This document shows, one piece after another, positions 9,089-21,969 of a stretch of DNA of 50,919 bases. Where the stretch lies: assembly GCA_025210965.1 (NCBI GenBank), contig JAOAQY010000158.1, forward strand, positions 1 to 50,919, written 5' to 3'. Within the stretch, counting starts at the first letter, position 1. The number at the start of each line of letters is the position of its first letter. The position numbers and the translations under genes were made by a program. Source of the DNA: Tissierellales bacterium. GTDB lineage: Bacteria > Bacillota > Clostridia > Tissierellales > JAOAQY01. The notes under the pieces are model-generated. The model did no database searches, was not told the origin of the DNA, and worked only from the letters and a program-made list of their open reading frames with translations.

Positions 9089-9169
9089 AAAATAACGAAC
9101 ATATATTTTGTTGCTGTGAGGTTGAAAGAAAGGACTTTGCTGGGGTGAAGTAAAAATGTTCGTTGTTTT
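9089..9169 (+). ncRNA. Structured 5' leader, candidate cis-regulatory RNA
   Basis: A 14-bp closing stem (AAAATAACGAACAT at 9089-9102 with ATGTTCGTTGTTTT at 9156-9169, one U-G pair) encloses a 53-nt purine-rich interior. The interior holds two similar segments, TTGCTGTGAGGTTGAA (9111-9126) and TTGCTGGGGTGAAG (9137-9150). The 3' arm ends in TTTT, so the stem could act as a weak terminator. It matches no riboswitch consensus I can recall (no T-box, lysine, glycine, purine, SAM, preQ1 or c-di-GMP core). Confidence 0.45.
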
Positions 9170-9199
9170 GGGAAGTGCATAAAAATACAAGGGGGATAA

Positions 9200-10630
9200 A
9201 TGTTTATGAATAGGATGAAAATGCCTACAGCCTACACTATTTTATTTGCTATCATTATTTTTGTTGCCATCATGACTTGGATTGTTCCAGCAGGACAATA
9301 TGATATGGCCTTAGATTCAGCCAGTGGAAGAGAAGTCCCAATTGCAGGAACTTACCATCAGATTGAATCTACACCTCAAGGTGTAGGTGATGTTGTGGTA
9401 GCTCCAATTAAGGGATTTAAAGATGCTATTGGAGTTTCTCTTTTTGTTCTTATTATAGGAGGATTTTTAGGTGTTACAATGAAAACTGGAGCTATTGACG
9501 CATCTATAGCATCGGTGACTATGAAACTGAAGGGGAAAGAGAAGTGGATGATTCCAGTGCTTATGATATTTTTTGGGCTTGGAGGAACCTCATTTGGGAT
9601 GGCTGAGGAGACTATAGCATTTTATCCACTGATGATACCGATATTTTTAGTTGCGGGTTATGACACTATAACAGCGGTATCGGTTGTTATGTTAGGAGCC
9701 GGAATGGGCGTATTGGGTTCTACTGTTAATCCATTTGCAACAGGTATAGCTTCTGGTTTTGCAGAAGTGTCGCTTGGTGAGGGGATATTTTTAAGAGCGT
9801 TGATGCTTATAATCGGAGAAATCTTGGCGATAGCATATGTTATGCGCTATGCGGAAAGAGTTAGAAAAGATCCTACAAAATCACTTACTTATTCTACTAA
9901 AGAATCGGATTATAAACATTTTGTAAGTCATGAAGAAGAGGCGGAAAACTCATTTCCTGAGTATACTAAAAAGCGAAAATTAATAATGAAATTATTTGTA
10001 GTTACTTTTATTATTATGATTATAGGAGTAATACCATTTTCTGATATAGGCATAACTTGGATACCTACACTTGGTTGGTGGTTTGAGGAATTAGCTACAC
10101 TATTTATGGTTGCAGCGATTGTCATTGGAATTGTGGCAGGGCTAAAAGAAAAAGAATTGGTCAATGCATTTGTAGCGGGCGCTCAAGATCTACTAAGTGT
10201 AGCGCTTATAGTAGGTGTATCTAGAGGTATAACTGTCGTTATGCAAGCAGGTCATATAGATGCAACTCTTTTGAATTTTGGAGAGGATACATTAGCACAG
10301 CTAAGCAGTGGGGCATTTGCAGTAGTCACATATTTGTTTTATATACCACTTTCGTTTTTGATTCCATCGACATCTGGTCTAGCTACATTGTCTATGCCTA
10401 TAATGGCTCCACTTGGAGATTTTGCTGGGATTGGTAGAGAACTTGTTATTACTGCATATCAATCGGCTTCGGGCATTGTGAACTTGATTACACCAACAAG
10501 TGCGGTTGTAATGGGAGGCTTAGCTATAGGACGAGTTCCATACAATAAATGGCTAAAATTTGTAGGAAAATTCTTAGTCATCGTTATGGTTTTTATTATG
10601 GGTATATTGTGGATTGCGGCACAATTTTAA
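9200..10630 (+). CDS. YfcC/DcuC-type membrane carrier
   Basis: A 476-residue inner-membrane carrier of the YfcC family (C4-dicarboxylate anaerobic carrier superfamily), with about 12 hydrophobic segments. Family features are the N-terminal TAYTILFAIIIFVAIMTWIVPAGQY, the GGTSFGMAEE motif near residue 130 and FLIPSTSGLATLSMPIMAPL with TPTSAVVMGGL near the C-terminus. Relatives include arginine/ornithine-antiporter-like and short-chain-acid carriers, so the substrate is open. AAGGGGG is 4 nt before the ATG at 9200 and 10 nt before an alternative ATG at 9206; either is possible. Expression is probably controlled through the leader at 9089-9169. Confidence 0.85.
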   Translation: MFMNRMKMPTAYTILFAIIIFVAIMTWIVPAGQYDMALDSASGREVPIAGTYHQIESTPQGVGDVVVAPIKGFKDAIGVSLFVLIIGGFLGVTMKTGAIDASIASVTMKLKGKEKWMIPVLMIFFGLGGTSFGMAEETIAFYPLMIPIFLVAGYDTITAVSVVMLGAGMGVLGSTVNPFATGIASGFAEVSLGEGIFLRALMLIIGEILAIAYVMRYAERVRKDPTKSLTYSTKESDYKHFVSHEEEAENSFPEYTKKRKLIMKLFVVTFIIMIIGVIPFSDIGITWIPTLGWWFEELATLFMVAAIVIGIVAGLKEKELVNAFVAGAQDLLSVALIVGVSRGITVVMQAGHIDATLLNFGEDTLAQLSSGAFAVVTYLFYIPLSFLIPSTSGLATLSMPIMAPLGDFAGIGRELVITAYQSASGIVNLITPTSAVVMGGLAIGRVPYNKWLKFVGKFLVIVMVFIMGILWIAAQF

Positions 10631-10716
10631 TTTCAAAATAGAAAGTATATTTAATCTGATTTTTGGTTATCCTATATTATATTGGTAATGAATTTCAAAA
10701 TATGGTAAATTATATT

Positions 10717-10741
10717 GCGACTTGAGAAAGTCGCTTTTTTA
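10717..10741 (+). terminator. Rho-independent terminator
   Basis: GCGACTT (10717-10723), loop GAGA, AAGTCGC (10728-10734), then six T residues. A textbook terminator about 86 nt after the carrier gene. Confidence 0.9.
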
Positions 10742-10862
10742 TTTAAAAATATCAATATAAATAATAGAAAAATACATTTGTTCTCAAGCAGGGGTTAAAA
10801 ACTAAAACCATTTCGATAAATTGAATAAAATGGGGTAAAATGTAATATGAATGATAATGCCA

Positions 10863-10871
10863 TGATATAAT
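10863..10871 (+). promoter_or_regulatory. Extended -10 promoter of the EAL-domain gene
   Basis: TGATATAAT: TATAAT at 10866-10871 preceded by TG with one base between, an extended -10 element. No good -35 is visible. It is 30 nt before the ATG. Confidence 0.6.
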
Positions 10872-10901
10872 AAAGTAAACTTAAATAGCTTGGGGAGGCT
10901 G

Positions 10902-12140
10902 ATGTCCTTGAAAATAAAAAGGATTATTGAGAATAGAAGTGTTCAAATATTGATGCAGGCAATTTTGTCACCATTGAAAGATTTATCTGTTGGAATGGAG
11001 GCACTTGCTAGAGGTATTGATTTAGATACTGGCGAGGTTATAGGGGCAGGCGTATTAATAGAGGAAGCGAGGGATAGAGGCTTATTAATAGATTTAGAAA
11101 AACTCTTAATAGAAAAAGCAATAGAGTCTTATGCGCCATTTTATAAAATAAAGAGTGAATTATTATTGTTTGTAAATGTAGATGCAGAACTCTTAGAATA
11201 TTGTATAAATCATGATTTCATAATAGATAAAATGGATGAGCTTAATATACCGTATGGTAATATAGTATTTGATCTAAATGGAATTGATTTTTCCACAAGG
11301 GATTTAGCTAAAAATTTTATTAGTAAATATAGAAATTTGGGATTTGCAATATGTATTGATGATTTGGGAAGAGACTACAGTAATTTAGATAAGATAATAA
11401 TGATGAATCCAGACATTATAAAGATAAATGCTAGCAGATTAAACTCTTTAGCAGATGGAGATTATAAGAAAAATGTCATAGGTTTTTTGAATCATATTGC
11501 TCAAAAAATGGGAATGGTTGTAGTTGCTAAAGGTATAGAAGACAAGGCTTCGTGGATACAAGCAGTCAAAAATGGAGCACAGTTTATACAGGGATATTAC
11601 GTTGCAAAACCCATGGAGATATCTCCAAATGATCTTAATCAGTGGATGGATGATTTATATGACAAAATTCAGATTGAAGATTATTTAGATCAAGACCATA
11701 TAGAACAAGATAGGGTGATTATGGGAAAACTAGCACGAATGACAGAGCGATTGGGAAAAGAAATTACTCCAGAAATACTGTCTGAATTTGAGACTCATCA
11801 AATGGATTATTTTGATAGATATCCTATGATTGAGACTATTTGGTTTGTTGATGAAAATGGAATCCAAACAGGTCCGGCATACAACAATAGTGATAGATAC
11901 AAAATTAGACATGGTTCTATTTTTCACACATACAAAGCTGGAAGTGATTTTTCAAAGAGTGATATATATAGGCAAATTTGGGATACAATATTGACAGTGT
12001 GGCTTACTGAGCCATTTGTTTCCATGATGACAAATAATGTTTGCATAGGAGCATCTTCTTATGTTGCAAACAGTAAGTATATAGTGTGTATGAACATAAA
12101 TTATGAAGCTTTTCTTAAAAGGAAGCAAAAGATAAAATAG
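10902..12140 (+). CDS. YkuI-like EAL protein with altered active site
   Basis: A 412-residue cytosolic protein with an EAL domain (residues 1-250) and a PAS/Cache-like C-terminal domain as in Bacillus subtilis YkuI (similar length, about 407). The motif EAL (33-35), Asn92, DD (153-154), Lys174 and Gln230 (QGYYVAKP) are kept. However, the usual E-L-T-E segment reads FDLNG (123-127) and the catalytic glutamate of the AEGIE motif is Lys210 (AKGIE). I infer little or no c-di-GMP hydrolysis, and a sensory or c-di-GMP-binding role. The ATG at 10902 follows GGGGAGG; an in-frame TTG at 10890 overlaps that site. Confidence 0.85.
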   Translation: MSLKIKRIIENRSVQILMQAILSPLKDLSVGMEALARGIDLDTGEVIGAGVLIEEARDRGLLIDLEKLLIEKAIESYAPFYKIKSELLLFVNVDAELLEYCINHDFIIDKMDELNIPYGNIVFDLNGIDFSTRDLAKNFISKYRNLGFAICIDDLGRDYSNLDKIIMMNPDIIKINASRLNSLADGDYKKNVIGFLNHIAQKMGMVVVAKGIEDKASWIQAVKNGAQFIQGYYVAKPMEISPNDLNQWMDDLYDKIQIEDYLDQDHIEQDRVIMGKLARMTERLGKEITPEILSEFETHQMDYFDRYPMIETIWFVDENGIQTGPAYNNSDRYKIRHGSIFHTYKAGSDFSKSDIYRQIWDTILTVWLTEPFVSMMTNNVCIGASSYVANSKYIVCMNINYEAFLKRKQKIK

Positions 12141-12218
12141 TTATAAAAAAGTATACCCTATGAATTGAGATTGTAAATATGCTAAAATGTTTATTCAAAT
12201 ACGAATAGGGGTGGATTT

Positions 12219-13493
12219 ATGAGAGAGGGGTTAATTTTATCTAAAATAAAAGAAAGTTATGGTGGATTGCCAAGAAGTATATATATATTATTTATAGCTA
12301 GAATCATAAACCGAATTGGTGGATTTGTATATGCTTTTTTAACTATATACATGAGAACTAAATTAGGAATGAGTGAAAGTGAAATTGGTTACTTCATAAT
12401 GATACAAGGGGCATTGTCTATGGCATCACCATTTGTTGGTGGTCATATAGCAGATAAGAAAGGACGTAAATTTATTTATATTTTAGCACCTAGTATATCA
12501 GCTGCTCTGTTTATGGCATGTGGAATCTTTACTGACACTAATCCTGAAATTGTGCCTATTTTGATAATAATAGCATCCATGTTAAATAATCTGGTAGGGC
12601 CAATAAACAGTGCTATGGTTGCAGATATTACTAAGACTCCAGAAGAGAGAAGAAAAGCATATTCACTTCTTTATCTTGGCATAAACTTAGGTGTAGCTAT
12701 TGGACCAATAATAGGCGGATTTTTGCTAGCGAATTATACGAAATGGTTTTTCTTTGGTGATGGCATAACTACGTTTTTAAGCGTAATTTTGGTTGCGATT
12801 TTTGTAAAAGAAACTATGCTTAGTCACGATGAAATGAAATTATTTGAAGGAAATGAAAAAATGGAATCTGGAAGTACTCTTCGTGTATTATTTAAAAAAC
12901 CAGTTTTAGTGGTATTTACTGTATTTTCAATGTTAAGTGCTACAGTTTATGCTCAATCTAGTTTTGGATTCTCACTTCATTTAGCAGATGTCTTTGGAGA
13001 TGAGCTTGGACCTAAGTATTTAGGTATGCTGATGAGTTTCAATGCTATAGTAGTAATTATTTTCACCATGTTTATAACAGAATTCTTAAAGAACAAAGAA
13101 GAAATCAATAATATTGCTATTGCATCGCTGTTAAATGCAATTGGCTTTGGTATGCTTGCCTTTGTTGGAGGGCAATTGCCATTATATTTCTTGTCTGTAC
13201 TTATTTGGACATGGGGAGAGATTATCATGGTTACTAATAATTCAGTGTTTATAATGTCGCATACCCCGGTTAACTATAGAGGGCGATTTAACGCTATAAT
13301 TAGTTTTATTACAGGTGTTGGATTTGTAACTAGCCCTAAAATAATGAGCTATTTTATAGAAGGCTATGGATATCAAGTTGCTTGGCAAGTCGTTGGCGCT
13401 GCTGCGTTAATTTCTACTATAGGATTTATACTAACGGGTAAAATTGATAGTAGAAGAAATGATAATAAAGCTGATAGTAGAAAAAGAGCTTAA
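12219..13493 (+). CDS. Major facilitator superfamily transporter
   Basis: A 424-residue, 12-helix MFS protein, likely a proton-coupled drug or metabolite exporter. The loop 2-3 motif A variant GGHIADKKGRKF is near residues 74-85, and LYLGINLGVAIGPIIGGFLL (motif C-like) lies in helix 5. It has a ribosome site (ggggtgg) and is followed by a bidirectional terminator, so it is a single gene. I see no good promoter in the 78-nt gap upstream. Substrate unknown. Confidence 0.87.
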   Translation: MREGLILSKIKESYGGLPRSIYILFIARIINRIGGFVYAFLTIYMRTKLGMSESEIGYFIMIQGALSMASPFVGGHIADKKGRKFIYILAPSISAALFMACGIFTDTNPEIVPILIIIASMLNNLVGPINSAMVADITKTPEERRKAYSLLYLGINLGVAIGPIIGGFLLANYTKWFFFGDGITTFLSVILVAIFVKETMLSHDEMKLFEGNEKMESGSTLRVLFKKPVLVVFTVFSMLSATVYAQSSFGFSLHLADVFGDELGPKYLGMLMSFNAIVVIIFTMFITEFLKNKEEINNIAIASLLNAIGFGMLAFVGGQLPLYFLSVLIWTWGEIIMVTNNSVFIMSHTPVNYRGRFNAIISFITGVGFVTSPKIMSYFIEGYGYQVAWQVVGAAALISTIGFILTGKIDSRRNDNKADSRKRA

Positions 13494-13508
13494 GATATAA
13501 ATAGACGC

Positions 13509-13563
13509 AAAATCAAAAAAACCTTAGAATTCAGCATTAATCTGTATTCTAAGGTTTTGATTT
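13509..13563. terminator. Bidirectional terminator
   Basis: AAAACCTTAGAAT (13518-13530) pairs with ATTCTAAGGTTTT (13546-13558); an inner CAG/CTG stem extends it across a T-T mismatch. A-rich on the left and T-rich on the right, so it serves the MFS gene (+) and the convergent binding-protein gene (-). Confidence 0.9.
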
Positions 13564-14914
13564 ATTCGTCATAATTGTTTTTTTCTAATTCTAAAATGAT
13601 TGTTTGCATATTATCTAAAGCATCTTTAGATGATGTGCCCGACAAAAATACATCGTGTACTGATTCTTGGATAGTATCAGAAAATTTATGATAATAAGAT
13701 AAATGTGGTCTGGATTTACTTTGCTCTAAGATATTTTTTGTTTTATCTAAAGCTGGTAAATTATTCCATGTATCCGATGAATCATATAAATGCTTTAGAC
13801 TAGGTAGATGGCTAAGATTTTTTGCTGAAAGAGATTGAGCATACTCGCCTGCTCGGTATTTAGCAAATAGAAGGGCTTCTTCTTTATGCTCCGAGTTAGC
13901 AGCAATCATTAATTGCCAACCACCTAGAGTAGAGTGCGAGTGTTCGCTAGAATCAATAGTTGGAAGAGCTGAAATATCAACCTTACCAACTATCGAAGAA
14001 TTAATAGCATTTTGTGATATATTCCAACCAGAAGACCAATCTCTCAAAAAAAGTAAATGTCCGGCTGTGAATAATGCCCTTGCATCTCCACTTGAAAAAT
14101 TAAGTATATTTTTAGGTGTTATTTGATACCTATTTCTAAGATCTATCATAAGCTGAAAGGCTTCAGCATTTTTATCTGAATTTAATATGAATTCATTGTT
14201 TGGATTAATGATATCACTGTCATGATTCCATATAAATTCAAGGAAATTACAAGTGAGCCCTTCAAAAGATTTCCATGAACCAGCATAGCCGTACAAATCT
14301 TTTTCTTCGGAAGTGATGTGCTTTGAAATCGAAATTAATTCATTCCAGGTTTTAGGAGGCTCATAGCCATACTTTGTTAAAAGATCCTTTCTATAATAAA
14401 GCATCCCTGCATCTACGCGATAAGGTAAACCATAAATAACATCATCAACCATCGCAGCATCTATAGCTGGTTTTAAAAATGTATTCCGCTCTTCTTTAGT
14501 AATAAATTGGTCTATAGGCCATACTAAATTTTGATTTACTAATACTGCTGGCCAAGTTACATCTGCATCAAAAACATCAACTCTTGTATTTTTTTGTTTT
14601 AAAGCATTTATTAAGATTTCGAGTTTTTCATCAGTGTTACTAGGTAGTTCTATAAGATTTATTTTGATGTCTGGGTGCAAAACTTCGAATGAAGATATTA
14701 TTGCAGATCTAGTTCCATCTTCGATGCCATGAGAAAAATAATTGATTTCAATCTTGCTGTCGGAAGATTCTGGTTCGCTACTTGGAATAGTAATATTAGA
14801 ATCGGAAATAGAATCTGTAGTTGTTTCTTTAGAATTATTGATATCTGTGTTATTACATGCAGTTAGTAAGAATAATAGCATTATAAACACTAATGATTTT
14901 GATTTAGAATACAT
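13562..14914 (-). CDS. Extracellular solute-binding lipoprotein, family 1
   Basis: A 450-residue ABC-importer substrate-binding protein of the MalE/sugar type. The signal peptide ends in the lipobox LTAC (Cys20), so it should be lipid-anchored to the outer face of the membrane. A Ser/Thr-rich linker follows, then the binding fold with DVFDADVTWPAVLV, IYGLPYRVDAGMLYYRKDLL, PPKTWNELI and LGGWQLMIAANS, resembling trehalose/maltose-binding proteins. The minus-strand ribosome site is GGGAG. No permease or ATPase gene is adjacent, so it is an orphan that must use components encoded elsewhere or act as a sensor. Confidence 0.88.
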   Translation of the reverse strand: MYSKSKSLVFIMLLFLLTACNNTDINNSKETTTDSISDSNITIPSSEPESSDSKIEINYFSHGIEDGTRSAIISSFEVLHPDIKINLIELPSNTDEKLEILINALKQKNTRVDVFDADVTWPAVLVNQNLVWPIDQFITKEERNTFLKPAIDAAMVDDVIYGLPYRVDAGMLYYRKDLLTKYGYEPPKTWNELISISKHITSEEKDLYGYAGSWKSFEGLTCNFLEFIWNHDSDIINPNNEFILNSDKNAEAFQLMIDLRNRYQITPKNILNFSSGDARALFTAGHLLFLRDWSSGWNISQNAINSSIVGKVDISALPTIDSSEHSHSTLGGWQLMIAANSEHKEEALLFAKYRAGEYAQSLSAKNLSHLPSLKHLYDSSDTWNNLPALDKTKNILEQSKSRPHLSYYHKFSDTIQESVHDVFLSGTSSKDALDNMQTIILELEKNNYDE

Positions 14915-15020
14915 AAAGTAATCACTCCCGTTTTAAAAACTATGATTTTTAATAAATATATTTTTATATTACGTTTAATACCCTGAAATGATATCAAAAA
15001 ACGTTGCTATTTGCAAATAA

Positions 15021-15506
15021 TTATGATTTTAAAACGGTATTCGGAGGTATATTTTGTTTTATTAATAATGAAGGTGCTAATTTACTATTGTTGCCTATAG
15101 AAATACGTCCTATTATTTGAGTGTGAGCACCTATAATTACATTATTGCCAATGATGGGATGTCTATCTATTGCTTTTAATGAACTAGCCCCAAGAGTAAC
15201 ACCGTGATAAATTATGACTTCTTTACCAATTATGGCAGTTTCACCTATAACAACACCCATTCCATGGTCTATAAATACCTCATGATGAATTTTAGCTCCT
15301 GGATGAATTTCAATTCCAGTAAGCATTCTGCTTACCTGAGATATAAAACGAGCTATTATGAATCGATTGTGTTTGTAAAAAAAGTGAGCTAATTGATGGT
15401 GTAATAGTGCGTGAAAGCCTTGATACATGAAAACTTCCATGGAACTTTTTATAGCAGGGTCTGACTTGCATATAAATTTTATAGTTTCTCTCCATTTTTT
15501 TATCAT
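15021..15506 (-). CDS. cysE: Serine O-acetyltransferase
   Basis: Acetyl-CoA:L-serine O-acetyltransferase making O-acetylserine for the cysteine synthase encoded just upstream. At 161 residues it is the short clostridial/archaeal-type form, lacking much of the N-terminal helical domain of enteric CysE. The left-handed beta-helix begins at GIEIHPGAKIHHEVFIDHGMGVVIGETAIIG; the active-site histidines of IDHGMG and IYHGVTLG are present. Its start codon overlaps the cysK stop (ATGA), so the two are translationally coupled. Confidence 0.92.
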   Translation of the reverse strand: MIKKWRETIKFICKSDPAIKSSMEVFMYQGFHALLHHQLAHFFYKHNRFIIARFISQVSRMLTGIEIHPGAKIHHEVFIDHGMGVVIGETAIIGKEVIIYHGVTLGASSLKAIDRHPIIGNNVIIGAHTQIIGRISIGNNSKLAPSLLIKQNIPPNTVLKS

Positions 15507-16408
15507 TTTACATCACCAAAAATCCCCATTGAAAGATATTTTTCTCCGCCATCTGGTGCAATTACAACTATTTTATCATTTGGATGTGCATTACTATATT
15601 CTATTGCAGCTGCTATATTTGCTCCACTAGAGATACCTAAAAATAATCCTTCATTTAATGCTAAATTTTGAGCACTCTTAAAAGCAGATTCTGATGATAT
15701 TTGAATTATGTTATCAACTAAGGTAGCATCATAAAGTGGTGGGATGAATCCAGCACCGATTCCTTGTATAGAATGAGGACCAGAATTATTGCCACTTAAA
15801 ACCGAAGATTCGCTTGGCTCTACTGCAATTGTTTTCAAGTTTGGCAATACTTCTTTTAATTTTTTGCTAGAGCCAATTAATGAACCAGCAGTTCCTACAC
15901 CTGCTATAAATGCGTTAAATTCGGGCAGGTCATTTAAAATTTCATTGGCAGTATGTTTATAGTGTGCATCCAAATTGCTTTTTGATTCAAATTGTCGTGC
16001 TAAAAAATACTTGTTTTCATCATTTGTGTATATTTCATTAGCTTTTTTTATAGCACCATTCATTCCATCTTTTGCAGGTGTTAGTATGATATTAGCTCCA
16101 TATGCAGATATTATAGATCGTCTTTCTGCACTCATATTTTCGGGCATTACGAGAGTTACATTATATCCTTTGAGCCTTCCTATCATGGCTAAAGCAATTC
16201 CGGTATTTCCACTAGTTGGTTCTATTATAGTCATTCCGGATTGAAGAGTTTTATTCAATTCGGCATTTTCTATTATTTCTAGAGCAATTCTATCTTTTAT
16301 ACTGCCACCAAGATTAAATTTTTCAAGTTTAACAAAGATATTTGGGTATTGTTTTAGCTGATAAAGTGGTGTTTTGCCTATTAAATTTAGTAAATTTTTG
16401 TATATCAT
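15503..16408 (-). CDS. cysK: Cysteine synthase (O-acetylserine sulfhydrylase)
   Basis: PLP enzyme joining O-acetylserine and sulfide to L-cysteine. The PLP lysine is Lys38 (GGSIKDR), the substrate loop TSGNTG is at 65-70, the phosphate-binding GVGTAGSLIG loop is present, and the C-terminal GISSGAN is kept. At 301 residues it is a standard CysK. The ribosome site AGGAGG is ideal. It is the first gene of a cysK-cysE operon read from a consensus promoter through a cysteine T-box. CysM-type or cystathionine synthase-like paralogues are possible but less likely given the cysE partner. Confidence 0.93.
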   Translation of the reverse strand: MIYKNLLNLIGKTPLYQLKQYPNIFVKLEKFNLGGSIKDRIALEIIENAELNKTLQSGMTIIEPTSGNTGIALAMIGRLKGYNVTLVMPENMSAERRSIISAYGANIILTPAKDGMNGAIKKANEIYTNDENKYFLARQFESKSNLDAHYKHTANEILNDLPEFNAFIAGVGTAGSLIGSSKKLKEVLPNLKTIAVEPSESSVLSGNNSGPHSIQGIGAGFIPPLYDATLVDNIIQISSESAFKSAQNLALNEGLFLGISSGANIAAAIEYSNAHPNDKIVVIAPDGGEKYLSMGIFGDVK

Positions 16409-16480
16409 ATTTCATCCTCCTAAAAAATAAATGCAATAAGTTCTTTTTAGAAGCACGATGGTCAATAGAGCGATTACAAT

Positions 16481-16521
16481 AAAAAAAGCCTCATCTCTAG
16501 AATAATCTAGAGACGAAGCTT
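16481..16521 (-). terminator. T-box attenuator terminator
   Basis: On the minus strand a 14-bp stem (two G-U pairs) centred on TCTAGA-TTAT-TCTAGA is followed by seven T residues. It competes with the antiterminator formed by the T-box core just upstream of it. Confidence 0.9.
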
Positions 16522-16740
16522 ATACTCCGTGGTTCCACTCTAATTTTGGACAAAAGTCCTCTCGTAAGACACCATCATGTCTCTTCGCTGTAACGGGCGA
16601 TCCCGTAGTAGCCTACTGTAAATTCGGTACTCAACTCAAAAGGGCACTTCGAAAAAACATCCAATAGAAATCTCTCAGCTATGATTTCTTCTCTGTAAGT
16701 ATCAGTCAAATCTACTTTCCTTTATCTTCGTCTTTTTTAG
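16481..16740 (-). ncRNA. T-box riboswitch, cysteine specific
   Basis: Minus-strand leader of cysK-cysE that senses uncharged tRNA-Cys. The T-box core UGGAACCACG is at 16528-16537. In stem I the specifier loop has AGUA on its 5' side and GAAGUGC on its 3' side, closed by AAAGG/CCUUU; the UGC at 16644-16646 is a cysteine codon. The GGAUG apical loop and a GAGAG bulge are also present. The leader ends in the terminator at 16481-16521. Confidence 0.92.
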
Positions 16741-16741
16741 C

Positions 16742-16770
16742 ATTATAAAATAATTTTAAAAATTTGTCAA
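16742..16770 (-). promoter_or_regulatory. Consensus promoter of the cysK-cysE operon
   Basis: Minus strand: -35 TTGACA (16765-16770), 17-nt spacer, -10 TATAAT (16742-16747). Both boxes match the sigma-A consensus perfectly. Transcription starts near 16735 and enters the T-box leader. Confidence 0.92.
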
Positions 16771-16824
16771 ATACTAATATATAAATATTATATTATTTTT
16801 AGGACTAATATGAATAATTCGGGA

Positions 16825-16830
16825 TATAAT
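16825..16830 (+). promoter_or_regulatory. -10 box upstream of the DUF1232 gene
   Basis: TATAAT in the context GGGATATAATAAATAAG, 34 nt before the start codon. No convincing -35. The near-identical sequence around 7309 suggests a recurring promoter form. Confidence 0.45.
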
Positions 16831-16864
16831 AAATAAGGAATGATTGAGAATTGGGAGGTAGAAA

Positions 16865-17317
16865 ATGGAGATTAAAGAGTCAAAGCAAAGTGAAGAGGAG
16901 ATTGAGCAAAAAGCACTTATAGAATTTCAAACAAATCAAATACAATTATGGACGGATAAAGCAGAAACTTATTCGAAGGAGAAAAGCAAACTAGAAAAAT
17001 TATTGAATAATACAGTTTTGAAATTTAAAAAAGTATCTCAAAAATATTTTGGTAGTTTGGTAATACCTTTAAAAAATATTGTTGAATTACTAAGTGATTA
17101 TAAGAATGGTCGATATACTGAGATACCTAAAAATACAATAACAGCAAGCATAATAGCGCTTTTATACTTTGTAGTGCCAACAGATATAATACCGGATTGG
17201 ATAATATCAATAGGATTTTTGGATGATTTGGCTGTAGTTTCACATTTGTTGAAACAAATTCAAAGTGATTTAGATGAATATGCAAAGTGGAAGATAGAAA
17301 ATAGCAATGATGAGTGA
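16865..17317 (+). CDS. YkvA-like DUF1232 membrane protein
   Basis: A 150-residue protein with the DUF1232 (YkvA) domain in its C-terminal half: ASIIALLYFVVPTDIIPDWIISIGFLDDLAVV, with two hydrophobic segments joined by the characteristic P-x-D-x-I-P-D turn. The N-terminal 60 residues are charged and probably a coiled coil. Ribosome site gggaggt. Function of the family is not established. It is a stand-alone gene before pcrA. Confidence 0.85.
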   Translation: MEIKESKQSEEEIEQKALIEFQTNQIQLWTDKAETYSKEKSKLEKLLNNTVLKFKKVSQKYFGSLVIPLKNIVELLSDYKNGRYTEIPKNTITASIIALLYFVVPTDIIPDWIISIGFLDDLAVVSHLLKQIQSDLDEYAKWKIENSNDE

Positions 17318-17325
17318 GATATAAT

Positions 17326-17354
17326 TTGGATAAAAAATAAAATGCTGATATAAT
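17326..17354 (+). promoter_or_regulatory. Promoter of pcrA-ligA
   Basis: -35 TTGGAT (17326-17331), 17-nt spacer, extended -10 TGATATAAT with TATAAT at 17349-17354. It lies 42 nt before the pcrA start codon. Confidence 0.65.
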
Positions 17355-17395
17355 AATAAAGTTAGAGTAAAAAGAAATAGTGAAGGGTGAATTTG

Positions 17396-21636
<4,241 letters not shown>

Positions 21637-21640
21637 ATAA

Positions 21641-21675
21641 AAAAAAAGAATGCTTTGAAAAGCATTCTTTTTTTT
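21641..21675 (+). terminator. Rho-independent terminator of pcrA-ligA
   Basis: GAATGCT pairs with AGCATTC around loop TTGAAA, flanked by an A-run on the left and a long T-run on the right. Confidence 0.92.
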
Positions 21676-21969
21676 ATAACTTGCAAATGCTGATGTTTTT
21701 GATGTGATTATTCGCAATACATAATATTTTTCATCGCATTATGTGCTAAATAATTATACATAATCATAGTAACAAATAATGTAAAAAACGAATAAAAAGT
21801 GATAGCTAAAAATAAATACAAGTTTAAAATCATTTAAATAACGGAATATGTAAAAGCATAAATATACGAAAGACTAAAAAATATGCAATGTACGTTAGAA
21901 AAATAACAAAAAACAGGCGATTAGCTGTATATATTACGAGATATTAACAAAATATTTAGAGTTCTGTAA

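Noticed and set aside
9137..9150. The interior of the 9089-9169 leader as a known riboswitch (c-di-GMP, glycine, lysine, preQ1, T-box)
   Set aside because: None of the invariant cores of these classes is present; kept only as an unassigned structured leader.
14999..15020. Terminator for cysE on the minus strand
   Set aside because: Only a 4-bp TTGC/GCAA stem before a T-run is visible; too weak to call.
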